Position numbers and translations under genes: made by a program. The notes under the pieces are model-generated. The model searched no databases and had not been told where the DNA came from. It worked only from the letters and a program-made list of their open reading frames with translations. A DNA stretch of 64,000 nt from an uncultured Bacteroidales bacterium (GTDB lineage: Bacteria > Bacteroidota > Bacteroidia > Bacteroidales > UBA932): positions 124,001-188,000 of the forward strand of contig CAJOKD010000002.1 in the NCBI GenBank assembly GCA_905235085.1. Reading direction: 5' to 3'. Below are positions 8,968-18,370 of the stretch, piece after piece; the first letter of the stretch is position 1; every line of letters begins with the position of its first letter.

Positions 8968-9203
8968 GTGATAGAGTATGGAGATGCGTCTTTTGAAGCG
9001 GACGGTGGAGAGGCTGAGGGAAATGGAGCAGGAGAGGTGGTGTCGAGAGTTGCGAAGATGGTGCAGGAGAGCCGGTGTCGAGACTTGTGAAGATGGAGCA
9101 GTAGAGTGTGGCTAAGAGCGTGCAGGAGAAATTGGTGGACTGGGTCGGGAAGGCGGGGTGTGTGAGGATTGGGAAAGATGAAGGGAGAGATGAATCTTTT
9201 TGG
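8968..9203. other. Purine-rich spacer with 35-bp imperfect tandem repeat
   Basis: No convincing gene. The plus strand is extremely purine-rich, rich in GGAG, GAAGATGG and GGAGAGG. An imperfect 35-bp duplication is visible: GTGTCGAGAGTTGCGAAGATGG at 9040 and GTGTCGAGACTTGTGAAGATGG at 9075. It may be the right-hand edge of the RAYT/repeat patch, mirroring the pyrimidine-rich left edge. Confidence 0.5.
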
Positions 9204-9211
9204 TATATTTG
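9204..9211 (+). promoter_or_regulatory. Possible -7 box of exonuclease III gene
   Basis: TATATTTG matches the TAnnTTTG -7 consensus 22 bases before the ATG at 9233. No TTTG is found at the expected -33 distance, so this is only a partial promoter match. Confidence 0.35.
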
Positions 9212-9232
9212 TTAGAGTTAAAGCAATGGGAC

Positions 9233-9988
9233 ATGAAATTCATTAGTTGGAATGTGAATGGGCTGAGGGCCTGCGCCGGGAAGGGTGAGTTTGACAAGGC
9301 GTTCAATGCTCTGGATGCAGATTTCTTCTGCCTGCAGGAAACGAAGCTACAGCCCGGCCAGCTGGACCTGGAGTATCTGGGATATACCTCCTACTGGAAC
9401 TCTGCGGAGAAGAAGGGCTATTCCGGAACGGCGATATATTCAAAGCACAAGCCTCTGGAGGTGACTTCCGGCATCGGGATAGAGGAACACGACCACGAGG
9501 GGAGGGTGATTACCCTGGAGATGGAGGAATTCTTCCTGGTATGCGTGTATGTACCTAACTCGCAGGACGGCCTGAGGAGGCTGGAATACAGGATGACCTG
9601 GGAGGATGCTTTCCGGGAATATGTGAACGGCCTGGCGGCAATGAAGGGCGTGGTGATATGCGGCGACCTGAATGTGGCACACAAGGAGATCGATATCAAG
9701 AATCCTGCTGCCAACCGCCGCAATGCCGGGTTCACTGACGAGGAACGCGGCAAGTTCACCACCTTGCTCGAATCCGGCTTCGTGGACACCTGGAGGATGA
9801 TGCATCCGGAGGAGGTGAAATATTCCTGGTGGTCGTACCGTTTCCACGCTCGGGAGAATAACGCCGGATGGCGCATAGACTATTTCCTGGTCTCGGAAAA
9901 CTTGCGTGACAAGGTTGTTGCGACGGAGATCCACAACGAGATTTTCGGCTCCGACCACTGCCCTGTCGAACTCGAACTGAGCCTTTGA
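9233..9988 (+). CDS. xth: Exodeoxyribonuclease III / AP endonuclease
   Basis: 251 residues, the usual ExoIII length. I choose the ATG at 9233 because the protein then begins MKFISWNVNGLRA, the conserved family start; an in-frame upstream codon (9200) adds 11 unlikely residues and overlaps the -7 box. Endonuclease/exonuclease/phosphatase motifs are all present: WNVNGLR, LQETK (catalytic Glu), VYVPNS, GDLNVAHKEIDI (catalytic Asp/Asn) and SDHCPV (catalytic His). There is no signal peptide, so it acts in cytoplasmic base-excision repair, cutting at abasic sites and removing 3' blocks. It precedes the nuclease/OB-fold locus, but that locus has its own promoter, so functional linkage is not implied. 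Confidence 0.95.
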   Translation: MKFISWNVNGLRACAGKGEFDKAFNALDADFFCLQETKLQPGQLDLEYLGYTSYWNSAEKKGYSGTAIYSKHKPLEVTSGIGIEEHDHEGRVITLEMEEFFLVCVYVPNSQDGLRRLEYRMTWEDAFREYVNGLAAMKGVVICGDLNVAHKEIDIKNPAANRRNAGFTDEERGKFTTLLESGFVDTWRMMHPEEVKYSWWSYRFHARENNAGWRIDYFLVSENLRDKVVATEIHNEIFGSDHCPVELELSL

Positions 9989-10014
9989 TTTTATCATATT
10001 TCATTGTATATTTA
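9984..10014 (+). promoter_or_regulatory. Promoter of the OB-fold/nuclease/TonB locus
   Basis: TTTG (9984-9987) is followed after exactly 19 bases by TATATTTA (10007-10014), one mismatch from the Bacteroidota TTTG-N19-TAnnTTTG consensus. The -33 box overlaps the last codons of the exonuclease III gene. Predicted transcription start is about 10020, leaving a ~48-base leader before the ATG at 10068. Confidence 0.62.
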
Positions 10015-10067
10015 CAAACTGCATAGGATAAGCATAAGCTAATTCAATCAAATAAATATCCAGAAAA

Positions 10068-12131
10068 ATGAAACTCGAAAAACTGTTTGTTTCCATCCTT
10101 GCGGCAGCCGCACTTTTCGTGGGTTGCAAGGAGACCGGTGAGGATTCAGAACTTCCTTCACTTTCTGTCAATCCTACTGAGGTTACCGTAGACAAGGCAG
10201 GCGGATCGCAGTCTTTCACCGTCAAGTCGAACCGTAACTGGACTGTGAAGGCTGACGCAGACTGGCTTGCTGTCAACCCTACTTACGGCAGTGCTTCCAA
10301 GAAGGACGCTACCATCACGGTAACGGCTCTTCCTAATGCGGATTTCAACCGTACCGGAACCGTCACTGTCAGCACTGACTTCGACTACAAGACCATCACT
10401 GTCACCCAGCCAGGCGACAAGGGCGAAGATACGACCAACAAGCCTGCCGGAAGCGGCACACAGGCAGATCCTTACAACCCGGCCGGCGTAGTTGCATATA
10501 TCAAGACCCTTGCAGCCGACGAGGAGAGTCCTTCCGTGGTCTGGGTCAAGGGTATCGTAAGCGAGGTCAAGATGACTTTCGAGGCCAGCGGTACATACGG
10601 CAATGCTAACTTTTACATTACTGGAGACGGCAGCAACGACCAGGATAACAGGTTCTATTGCTTCCAGACCCTCTATCTCGGCAACAAGAAGTGGACTTCC
10701 GGCAATCCTGACGTGAAGGTCGGCGACGAAGTGATCGTCTGCGGAAAGGTGGTCAACTATAAGGGCGACACTCCTGAAACCGTAAAGAGCGGTGCCAGCT
10801 ACATCTATTCCCTCAACGGCCAGACCGAAGGCCAGGGTGGAGGTGATGACTACCAGAACGCCGAAGCCAAGACCGTTGCCGAGTTCATCGCTGCGGCCGA
10901 CAAGGACAAATACTACAAGCTCACCGGAGAGGTTAGCGGCTTCAATGCTACCTACTGCAGCTTCGACCTGACCGATGCCAGCGGCAAGATCTATGTCTAC
11001 AGCGTGGACAACAAGGACGAATGGTCGAGCAAGGTCAAGAACGGAGGCACCGTGACCCTTGCCGGCAAGTATGACTTCTATGCAGCCAAGGAGCAGCACG
11101 AGGTCGTAAATGCATATATCCTTTCCTTCGTCGAAGGCCAGGGCGGAACGGTACAGGAGGTCAGCGTCGCCGGTGCTATAGCAGCGGAGAAGGATGCTGA
11201 ACTCAAGGTCGGTCCTGCACTCGTAGTAGCTGCCGCTTCCGCCGGATTCCTTATCGAACAGGACGGCGCAAGGCTTTATGTATATGGCAGCAATACCGTG
11301 GCGGTCGGAGACAACGTCACCGTGACCGCGACCCGCGGAGAATACGGCGGAGTCGCCCAGCTTACGAACGTGACGGAGGTCACTGTCAATTCCAAGGGCA
11401 ACACCGTTTCCTATCCTACGGCAAAGGATATCACCTCCACATTCGACAGCTACAAGTCCGACACCCGTGAATATGTGACCTTCAAGGCCACCCTGAGTAT
11501 CTCGGGCAATTATTACAACCTCAACGTGGAAGGTGCCACTGCCGTCACCGGATCCCTTGTCAAGCCTAACGAAGACCTTTCTTCTCTCAACGGCAAGGTC
11601 GTGACCGTGACCGGCTACTTCCTCTATTTCGCATCCAACGGAAAATACCTCTATGTGATCGCTACCGAGATCAAGGGTGAAGGCGGTGAAACGCCTCCGG
11701 GCCCTGGCGGAGATGATGATTTCTCCAGCAACGTGACGTGGACCAACGGGACCAATGCATATGATGACGGTGTTGCGACCGTAAACGGCGTAGCCAACGT
11801 CAAGGTTTACAAGCTCGGAACGAGCTCGAAGGTAGGTACGGCTACCGTCCTAATCCCCAAGGGTACAAAGTCCGTATCATTCTACGGCGTGTCCTGGAAG
11901 GACAAGCCGGCTTCAGTCCAAGTATTGCTCGGAGATACCCCGTTATATACTCAGGCTCTCGCCGCCAATACTGGTGCTGCAAACAGTTCTCCTTACACAA
12001 TCACCGTAACGGACAGCGACCATTACACGATGGCCCTTCCTGAGACCTTGACTGAAGATGTAACGGTGACGGTCACCACAACCGGAACCAACACCAGGGT
12101 CATCCTGTTCGGAATCAAAGCCGAGAAATAA
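10068..12131 (+). CDS. BACON and multi-OB-fold surface lipoprotein
   Basis: 687 residues with a lipoprotein signal (LFVGCKETGED, Cys about residue 23). A BACON domain covers ~30-122 (SLSVNPTEVTVDKAGG ... VTQPG). Next comes an OB-fold-like module of the type annotated as DUF6359 or DUF5689-related (GSGTQADPYNPAGVVAYIK, WVKGIVSEV, GDEVIVCGKV; ~127-250). Three more OB-like repeats follow, with YYKLTGEVSGF, VGDNVTVTATRGEY and LNGKVVTVTGYFLYF. A C-terminal beta-sandwich covers ~555-687. OB folds commonly bind nucleic acids or oligosaccharides; with nucleases and a TonB receptor downstream, extracellular nucleic-acid binding is a reasonable inference. No catalytic motif is seen. It is the first gene of the cluster and joins the next gene with no spacer. 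Confidence 0.85.
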   Translation: MKLEKLFVSILAAAALFVGCKETGEDSELPSLSVNPTEVTVDKAGGSQSFTVKSNRNWTVKADADWLAVNPTYGSASKKDATITVTALPNADFNRTGTVTVSTDFDYKTITVTQPGDKGEDTTNKPAGSGTQADPYNPAGVVAYIKTLAADEESPSVVWVKGIVSEVKMTFEASGTYGNANFYITGDGSNDQDNRFYCFQTLYLGNKKWTSGNPDVKVGDEVIVCGKVVNYKGDTPETVKSGASYIYSLNGQTEGQGGGDDYQNAEAKTVAEFIAAADKDKYYKLTGEVSGFNATYCSFDLTDASGKIYVYSVDNKDEWSSKVKNGGTVTLAGKYDFYAAKEQHEVVNAYILSFVEGQGGTVQEVSVAGAIAAEKDAELKVGPALVVAAASAGFLIEQDGARLYVYGSNTVAVGDNVTVTATRGEYGGVAQLTNVTEVTVNSKGNTVSYPTAKDITSTFDSYKSDTREYVTFKATLSISGNYYNLNVEGATAVTGSLVKPNEDLSSLNGKVVTVTGYFLYFASNGKYLYVIATEIKGEGGETPPGPGGDDDFSSNVTWTNGTNAYDDGVATVNGVANVKVYKLGTSSKVGTATVLIPKGTKSVSFYGVSWKDKPASVQVLLGDTPLYTQALAANTGAANSSPYTITVTDSDHYTMALPETLTEDVTVTVTTTGTNTRVILFGIKAEK

Positions 12132-13334
12132 TTGATACTCAGGAGATACATAGTCAATTGCCTTGCACTGGCAGCGTTGCTTTCGCTGCCAGTGCTGGCA
12201 GTTTCCTGTGGAGATTCCGGCAAGGAGACCCACACGGCTCCACCGACGATCTCCATAAGGACCAATCCTGCGGGTTATCAAAGCGGCAACCAGTTCATCG
12301 AAGTCAGTTCGGTCGGAAACTGGAGCATGGTCTCCAGCGAAAGCTGGCTTAGCGTAACCCCTTCATCCGGGACGTCCAGTTCGAATACGGTAGTTCTTTC
12401 CTGGACCGAGAACACCGGCGAGGAAGACCGCAGCGCAACGCTTACCGTCACTAATCCGGGCGGTTCGGCAACCGTGAGGTTCACCCAGAACAAGAAACCG
12501 GTGATCCCTATCGGCGGAGACGGAAGGGGATACGGTGACGCCGCCGCCATGGTCCGCTGGCTGGAGCTCCCTGAGACCTCCTCTACCGACCCTTACGAGT
12601 TCTTCACCCACGATATGGAAGTCCTGTCCAAGAAGACTAGGAACTATTCTTTCTATTGGGATTACGACAACCTCGTGGCCAAATGGGTGGCTTATCCGCT
12701 CTGCAGCTGGAACATAGGAAGTTCGGTCAAGAGGACGGATGCTTGGGAACTCGACCCTCTGCTCCCGACGGACAGTCAGCCGGTGCTTTACAAGGCATAC
12801 GGCGACGGTAACGCCGGCTGGCACGCTCGCGGACACCAGATAGCGTCCGCAGACAGGCTCACCTCATATGCCTCGAATTCAATGACTTTCTATTTCACGA
12901 ATATGACCCCTCAGATCAATGACAGGTTCAATGCGTCTGTATGGGCCACGCTCGAAGGGATGGTCAGGAACTGGGCATACAAGTCCGACACTCTCTATGT
13001 GGTGACAGGATGCGTCCCCGAGGGGAGCACCCTTTACTGCACTGACAATTACGGCAAGAAGGTCACCGTACCGGTCGCCTATTTCAAGGCGGTGGTCCGC
13101 TACCAGAAATCTTCCACCATCGGGTATTCAGGCTATATGGGCTGTGCCTTCTATATGGAGCACAAGGAATACAATAACTCGGGCGTTACCAAGTCGATGT
13201 CGATGTCGGTGGCCGAGCTGGAAAAGAAACTGGGTTACGGACTGTTCGTAAACCTCTCCGACAAGGTGGACGAAGCTACTGTCAGGAAGATTAAAGAAGA
13301 AACCCCATCCACCGTGTCCTGGTGGTGGCAATAA
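12132..13334 (+). CDS. DNA/RNA non-specific endonuclease lipoprotein with BACON domain
   Basis: 400 residues. The start is a TTG placed immediately after, and in the same frame as, the preceding TAA; no ATG or GTG precedes the signal peptide, so TTG is the only sensible start. A lipobox (LPVLAVSC) and a BACON-like domain (~38-118, ending VRFTQNK) precede a ββα-metal NUC domain (~125-385). Its signature is intact: ARGHQIASADR (catalytic His of the RGH motif, about residue 234) and NMTPQINDRFN (metal-binding Asn). The family (NUC1/Serratia nuclease type) cuts DNA and RNA without sequence preference. Lipid anchoring and no cytoplasmic inhibitor nearby point to a cell-surface or periplasmic digestive nuclease. 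Confidence 0.9.
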   Translation: MILRRYIVNCLALAALLSLPVLAVSCGDSGKETHTAPPTISIRTNPAGYQSGNQFIEVSSVGNWSMVSSESWLSVTPSSGTSSSNTVVLSWTENTGEEDRSATLTVTNPGGSATVRFTQNKKPVIPIGGDGRGYGDAAAMVRWLELPETSSTDPYEFFTHDMEVLSKKTRNYSFYWDYDNLVAKWVAYPLCSWNIGSSVKRTDAWELDPLLPTDSQPVLYKAYGDGNAGWHARGHQIASADRLTSYASNSMTFYFTNMTPQINDRFNASVWATLEGMVRNWAYKSDTLYVVTGCVPEGSTLYCTDNYGKKVTVPVAYFKAVVRYQKSSTIGYSGYMGCAFYMEHKEYNNSGVTKSMSMSVAELEKKLGYGLFVNLSDKVDEATVRKIKEETPSTVSWWWQ

Positions 13335-13346
13335 CACACGAAACTG

Positions 13347-14420
13347 ATGAAAAAAGTATTCTGCATATTCACTGCCCTTCTCCTTCTGGCACCTCTCGCA
13401 GGTGCGCAGAAAGTGCAGAAGAGCCACGTCATAGGGTTCTACAACCTGGAGAACCTTTTCGACACTTACCACGACGACGGGAAGAACGACTATGAATACC
13501 TTCCTGACGGAGCAAACCAATGGACTGACGTGAAGTACCAGAAAAAGCTTCACAATATGGCTTCGGTGATCCGTGCCATCAAGGATGCCAACAAGGTCTA
13601 TCACACCATCCTCGGCGTGAGTGAAGTCGAGAACCGTCACGTCCTCGAGGACCTGGTAGCGCAGCCTGAGATTGCCGATGCGAACTTCCAGATAGTCCAT
13701 TACGACGGACCGGACAGGCGAGGTGTCGACTGCGCCCTTCTCTACCGCCCGGACCAGTTCTCCCTGCTGGAGAGCCGTTCGATACCGTTCACCTTCGAAG
13801 ACACGCAGATCGAGTTCAACATCGATTCCCTGCGTCAGATCGACTTCCGCACCAGGGACATCCTGTTCGTCCGCGGAACCATCGGCGACGAGATGTTCGC
13901 TTTCTACGTGGCCCATCTTCCTTCCAGGATCGGCGGCAAGAGCGGAGACCTCCGCAGCCGCGGAGCCGAGATCATCTACCGGGATGCAGTGCGGGTGATG
14001 GAAGAATATCCGGGCATCAAGATCGCCGTGATGGGGGATATGAACGACAACCCTACCGACGTGAGTATGTGCGAATATCTTCACGGAAAGGAGACGATAC
14101 CTGAAGTCGGGGACCTCGATTTCTTCAATCCTTTCCTGTCGATGCTCAAGGCAGGTTACGGTTCCCTCGCTTATCAGGGAGTCTGGAGCATATTCGACAT
14201 CATCCTGGTCAACAAGGCAATGGTCGCTGCCCCCGAGGGTTCCTTCACCATCAGGCCGATAGTGAAGAAGAAGTTCTACGGCCGCGTATTCCAACTTCCG
14301 TTTATGACTGAACAGGAAGGACAGTACAAGGGCCAGCCGAAGAGGACTATGAGCAACGGTGCATTCATCAACGGCTACAGCGACCATTATCCTACATACA
14401 TAGTCATCTCGAAAAAATAA
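13347..14420 (+). CDS. Secreted endonuclease/exonuclease/phosphatase family protein
   Basis: 357 residues with a cleavable Sec signal (MKKVFCIFTALLLLAPLAGAQ). EEP-fold motifs appear in order: FYNLENLFD (Asn), GVSEVENR (catalytic Glu), AHLPSR, GDMNDNPTD (Asp/Asn) and YSDHYP (catalytic Asp-His). The family includes DNase I-like nucleases, phosphodiesterases and sphingomyelinases. Between a NUC endonuclease and a TonB receptor, a DNase or phosphodiesterase role is most likely. It starts 12 bases after the upstream stop and ends 8 bases before the receptor gene, so the genes are probably in one operon. Confidence 0.9.
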   Translation: MKKVFCIFTALLLLAPLAGAQKVQKSHVIGFYNLENLFDTYHDDGKNDYEYLPDGANQWTDVKYQKKLHNMASVIRAIKDANKVYHTILGVSEVENRHVLEDLVAQPEIADANFQIVHYDGPDRRGVDCALLYRPDQFSLLESRSIPFTFEDTQIEFNIDSLRQIDFRTRDILFVRGTIGDEMFAFYVAHLPSRIGGKSGDLRSRGAEIIYRDAVRVMEEYPGIKIAVMGDMNDNPTDVSMCEYLHGKETIPEVGDLDFFNPFLSMLKAGYGSLAYQGVWSIFDIILVNKAMVAAPEGSFTIRPIVKKKFYGRVFQLPFMTEQEGQYKGQPKRTMSNGAFINGYSDHYPTYIVISKK

Positions 14421-14428
14421 TCTGATAT

Positions 14429-17311
14429 ATGATACGTAAATTCATCACGGCTGCTGCTGCATTGATGGCAGGCATCGCCCTTCTCGCCCAGGCTCCGACC
14501 GGAGGTGTTAAGGGTACGGTGATAAACAGATCGGACAGGTCTCCGGTCGCCGGCGCCACCTTGAAGCTGGTTTCGGGAGCCACCGAGATTGGAACCGTAA
14601 CGTCCGATGCCTCAGGAAACTTCCTTATTGGAGAACTGGCGGACGGAATGTACGACCTCCATATCGATGCCCCGGGCTTCCTGCAGACCACGGTCAACGT
14701 GACTGTCGTCGACGGTTATGTCAAGAATATGTTCAACCTCAGCCTTTCTCCTTCGATCGCCACGATGGATATCGACGATTCATCCTTCGGAGATTTCGAC
14801 CTTGACGGAATGGGCTATGAGGACACACCTACGATCCTCTACGACCAGAACGACGTGTTCAACAACATCGCCAGCTACAATTTCAGTTCAGTGCGTTTCA
14901 AGGTCCGCGGCTATGCCAGTGAGTCCCAGGACGTTTACCTGGCTGGAATCAGGATGAACGATGCTCTGACCGGTTATTCCCCATATTCCCTCTGGACCGG
15001 CCTGAATGAGGTGATGAGGAGCAAGTCCACCGTTGTCGGCTCCGAGATTTCCGAATATGGTATCGGCAGCTACAACGGATTGACCAACATATATGCGACT
15101 CCTTCCAAGGTCCGTCCAGGCAACCGCTACAGCATCCTGACCAACAGCGCGCTCTACAGGCTCCGCCTTATGGGCACTTATGCCGTCCCGGAGAACGACA
15201 AAGGCTGGTCCTATGCAGTGAGCGCATCCGCCCGTCTTGGAGGAAATGACTGGATAAGAGGAGTTTACTATCGCTCCTTCGCTTATTATGCCGGTATCGA
15301 GAAGAACTGGAACGACATCCACCGCCTGGCACTGGTCACCTTCGCTACTCCGGGCACCCGCGGCGCCCAGAACGCTTCCACTCAGGAAGTGTACGACCTG
15401 ATGGGGGACAATATGTACAACTCCAACTGGGGTTACCAGAACGGCAAGGTGCGCAACGCACGCAACAGGATAACGTTCGAGCCTATCACCTTCCTCAAGT
15501 ACGACTTCACCCCGTCAAGGGAACTGAATGTCTCCGCAACCCTCCTCTGGAGGACCGGAAAGAACGGCTATACCGCCCTCGACTGGTACGATGCTCCGGA
15601 TCCGCGTCCTGACTATTACAGGAATCTCCCGAGCTATTTCTATATGGAGAATACCGACTTCAACCGCAACAACCCTGCGAAGGCGGCGTGGGCACGTGAT
15701 GCCTGGCAGAACAACGTAGCCTCGGTAGCCCACGTCAACTGGGACAGGCTCTACGATGTCAACTACAACGCCCTCGGCGGACGTTCCAAATATGCCCTTG
15801 AAGAGCGCCACGTGGACCAGAACGACCTCAACCTGGGTGCCAGCGTCAAATGGCGTCCGAAGATGAACATCCTCCTGACCCTGGGTGCCAACGGAAAGAT
15901 CAACAGGACCGAGTATTACAAGAAAGTCAACGACTTGCTCGGCGGACAGTATTTCCTCAATGTGGACCAGTTTGCCGAAAGGGACTATTCTTCTTCGGCT
16001 ACGATGATTCAGAACGACCTGGATTACTTCCTCACCCACAACGAAGCGGAGAAGATCACGACCGGCGGGAAATATGGCTATGACTATTACGCCCACGTGA
16101 TGAAAGGCGAGGTCTGGGGCAACGGCAGATTCAATTTCGGAGGCCTCGAGATCAATGCCGGCGGACGTGTAGGAACATCCAGTTTCTGGAGGGAAGGCCT
16201 GATGAGGAAAGGTTTGTTCCCTGGACTGAACGATGACGGTTCCGAAATCTCCTATGGCGGAGCGACCCTCGTGAACCATTATGATTCAGAGGGAAAGATG
16301 ATAACCTCCAAGGGATTGTCCGAGAAGTCCAGATTCCTCACATACGCAGGTAAGCTCAATCTCAACTATACCCTCACCGGAGGACACAGGTTCTATGCAG
16401 ACGCCAGCTATTCGAGCGAGGCACCTCTTTTCGACAAGGCTTTCGTCGCGCCGAGGACCCGCAACACCCTGATCAGCGGCCTGACGAATGTGAAGACCCT
16501 ATCCGGAGATGTCAACTATATGTACGCGAACAACGGCTATGCCCTGCGCGTCACAGGTTTCTACACTACGATCAAGGACCAGACCGATGTGATGAGCGTC
16601 TATTACGACCTCAACAACTCCTTCGGTAACTTCGCGCTGAAGGGTATCGATGAAAGGCACGTCGGAATGGAGCTCGGTTTCCAGATTCCGACCCCGGTAA
16701 GCGGCCTCTCCGTGGTGGGTGCTTTCACGACCGGTGAATATATCTACACCTCCAATCCTACGATGACGGCGACCGTGGACAACAGCTCCGAAATCATCTA
16801 CGACAACATCCTGGTGCCTTACTGGAAGAGCAATCCGAAGGTGGACGGTTCGATCCAGAAGCACTATGTCCCGAGCACCCCTCAGACGGCGGCAAGTCTC
16901 GGCCTGTCCTTCTTCCACAACTACTGGTTCATCGATGCGGACGTAGATTATTTCGCCAACTCCTACCTAGATATGAGCCCTCTGTACAGGACGGACGCTG
17001 CGACGGCAGGAGCAGACGGGAACATAACCGTGGAGGAAGTGGAATATATGGCTTCCCAGGAGAAATTCAATAATGCCTGGGTGGTCAACTTCTCGATTGG
17101 CAAGTCCTGGTACTACAAGCGGAAATACCAGTACGGCTTCTCGTTCAACGCCAAGAACATCCTGAACAACAGGGACATCAAGACCGGCGGTTTCGAGCAG
17201 ACCCGTATCGTGGACAACACCGTGAGCAAGGAACGCTACTACAAGTTCGATCCTAAGTACTTCTATATGTCTGGATTCAACTATATGCTGAACCTTTATT
17301 TCAGATTCTAA
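14429..17311 (+). CDS. TonB-dependent outer-membrane receptor with carboxypeptidase-regulatory-like domain
   Basis: 960 residues. Signal peptide (IALLAQA), then a CarboxypepD_reg-like beta-sandwich (~28-108; GGVKGTVINRSDRSPVAGATL), a linker, a plug (~130-215; VRGYASESQDVYLAGIRMND) and a C-terminal barrel ending in an aromatic (LYFRF), as expected for BAM-inserted porins. It differs from typical SusC proteins, and no SusD is present; the companion is instead a DUF5689 lipoprotein immediately downstream. It is the likely transport step of the cluster: import of oligonucleotides or their products into the periplasm, powered by TonB. Substrate is inferred from neighbours only. Confidence 0.88.
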   Translation: MIRKFITAAAALMAGIALLAQAPTGGVKGTVINRSDRSPVAGATLKLVSGATEIGTVTSDASGNFLIGELADGMYDLHIDAPGFLQTTVNVTVVDGYVKNMFNLSLSPSIATMDIDDSSFGDFDLDGMGYEDTPTILYDQNDVFNNIASYNFSSVRFKVRGYASESQDVYLAGIRMNDALTGYSPYSLWTGLNEVMRSKSTVVGSEISEYGIGSYNGLTNIYATPSKVRPGNRYSILTNSALYRLRLMGTYAVPENDKGWSYAVSASARLGGNDWIRGVYYRSFAYYAGIEKNWNDIHRLALVTFATPGTRGAQNASTQEVYDLMGDNMYNSNWGYQNGKVRNARNRITFEPITFLKYDFTPSRELNVSATLLWRTGKNGYTALDWYDAPDPRPDYYRNLPSYFYMENTDFNRNNPAKAAWARDAWQNNVASVAHVNWDRLYDVNYNALGGRSKYALEERHVDQNDLNLGASVKWRPKMNILLTLGANGKINRTEYYKKVNDLLGGQYFLNVDQFAERDYSSSATMIQNDLDYFLTHNEAEKITTGGKYGYDYYAHVMKGEVWGNGRFNFGGLEINAGGRVGTSSFWREGLMRKGLFPGLNDDGSEISYGGATLVNHYDSEGKMITSKGLSEKSRFLTYAGKLNLNYTLTGGHRFYADASYSSEAPLFDKAFVAPRTRNTLISGLTNVKTLSGDVNYMYANNGYALRVTGFYTTIKDQTDVMSVYYDLNNSFGNFALKGIDERHVGMELGFQIPTPVSGLSVVGAFTTGEYIYTSNPTMTATVDNSSEIIYDNILVPYWKSNPKVDGSIQKHYVPSTPQTAASLGLSFFHNYWFIDADVDYFANSYLDMSPLYRTDAATAGADGNITVEEVEYMASQEKFNNAWVVNFSIGKSWYYKRKYQYGFSFNAKNILNNRDIKTGGFEQTRIVDNTVSKERYYKFDPKYFYMSGFNYMLNLYFRF

Positions 17312-17329
17312 AGCTAGGGAGGAACGACA

Positions 17330-18370
17330 ATGAAAAAGATATTATATTCGATAGCCATCCTGTTTGCCGCAGCAGCCACATCGTGCTCAGAGTGGGATCC
17401 TGTATTCGCCAACCAGGGCGTTCCGGATCCGGCTGCAGCTGTCAATATGGACAGCCAGGTGAACACTTCCATCGCCGCCCTGAAGGCTCTTTATACGGGC
17501 AAGCCATACCACATCGAGGATGATATAGTCATCTCAGGCAAGATCATATCCTCAGATATTTCCGGGAACATCTACCGTTCAGTCTATATCCAGGACGAGA
17601 CCGGAGCGATCGAGGTGAAGATCGGTTCGACGGGGCTCTATAACGATTACAAGCTCGGCCAGACTCTCTATGTCAAGTGCGAAGGGCTTACCCTGGGCAA
17701 CTATGGCGGAATGCTTCAGATCGGCTACAGCGACCCTACCGGAGAATACGAGACTGCATATATCGATGTCAAGTCCTTGATAGACTCCCATGTTTTCAGG
17801 GGAGCCAAAGGCCCCGAGATCTCTCCTGTCGAAGTGAGCGAGGCAGAAGTCAATGCCGCACTCAAGCTTGGCTACAAGAGCCCGCTTTTCGGGAAATATG
17901 TGACGCTCAGGAACTTGACATACGCCAATGAGATTTTCGTCCTCATCTATATGGACTCCAACGCCGACAAGAAGGCTTCCTCCAACAGACTCTTCCTTTC
18001 AGACAAGCAGTGGGGAGTGACCACCTGGGCGATGAGCGCTTCCAAGATGAAGGAATATCTTGTCTGGGGTGTCTGGGATACTGCTCAGATTGGTAATTCG
18101 GGGGACTACAACTACGGTACCGTAGGAGATCCTGCGAACAGGACCAAGCTGATAAACAACGCATCTGCATATTCAGTGAGCCAGTATTTCAGGATGACAG
18201 GAGGGACTGAGATCCAGGTCCGCTCGAGCGGATACGCCAAATTCTCGGACTCTGAAATCGATCCTGAGATTCTGGCCGGCAAGAAGGTGGATTTCACCGG
18301 CATCCTGACCAACTATAACGGTGCCGCCCAGTTTACTCTTGTCGATATTGACGGAGTTCAGAAACATTGA
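17330..18370 (+). CDS. DUF5689 (OB-fold) lipoprotein
   Basis: 346 residues with a lipobox (ATSCSEWDP). A DUF5689 domain covers most of the protein (IEDDIVISGKIISSDISGNIYRSV, YIQDETGAIEVKI, LGQTLYVKCEGL), an OB-fold related to nucleic-acid-binding folds. A C-terminal segment (~215-346) holds a second OB-like strand set ending VDFTGILTNYNGAAQFTLVD. It may serve as the surface lid or binding partner of the TonB receptor, replacing SusD; this is inference from gene order. The stop codon overlaps the start of the next gene (TGATG), implying translational coupling. Confidence 0.87.
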   Translation: MKKILYSIAILFAAAATSCSEWDPVFANQGVPDPAAAVNMDSQVNTSIAALKALYTGKPYHIEDDIVISGKIISSDISGNIYRSVYIQDETGAIEVKIGSTGLYNDYKLGQTLYVKCEGLTLGNYGGMLQIGYSDPTGEYETAYIDVKSLIDSHVFRGAKGPEISPVEVSEAEVNAALKLGYKSPLFGKYVTLRNLTYANEIFVLIYMDSNADKKASSNRLFLSDKQWGVTTWAMSASKMKEYLVWGVWDTAQIGNSGDYNYGTVGDPANRTKLINNASAYSVSQYFRMTGGTEIQVRSSGYAKFSDSEIDPEILAGKKVDFTGILTNYNGAAQFTLVDIDGVQKH

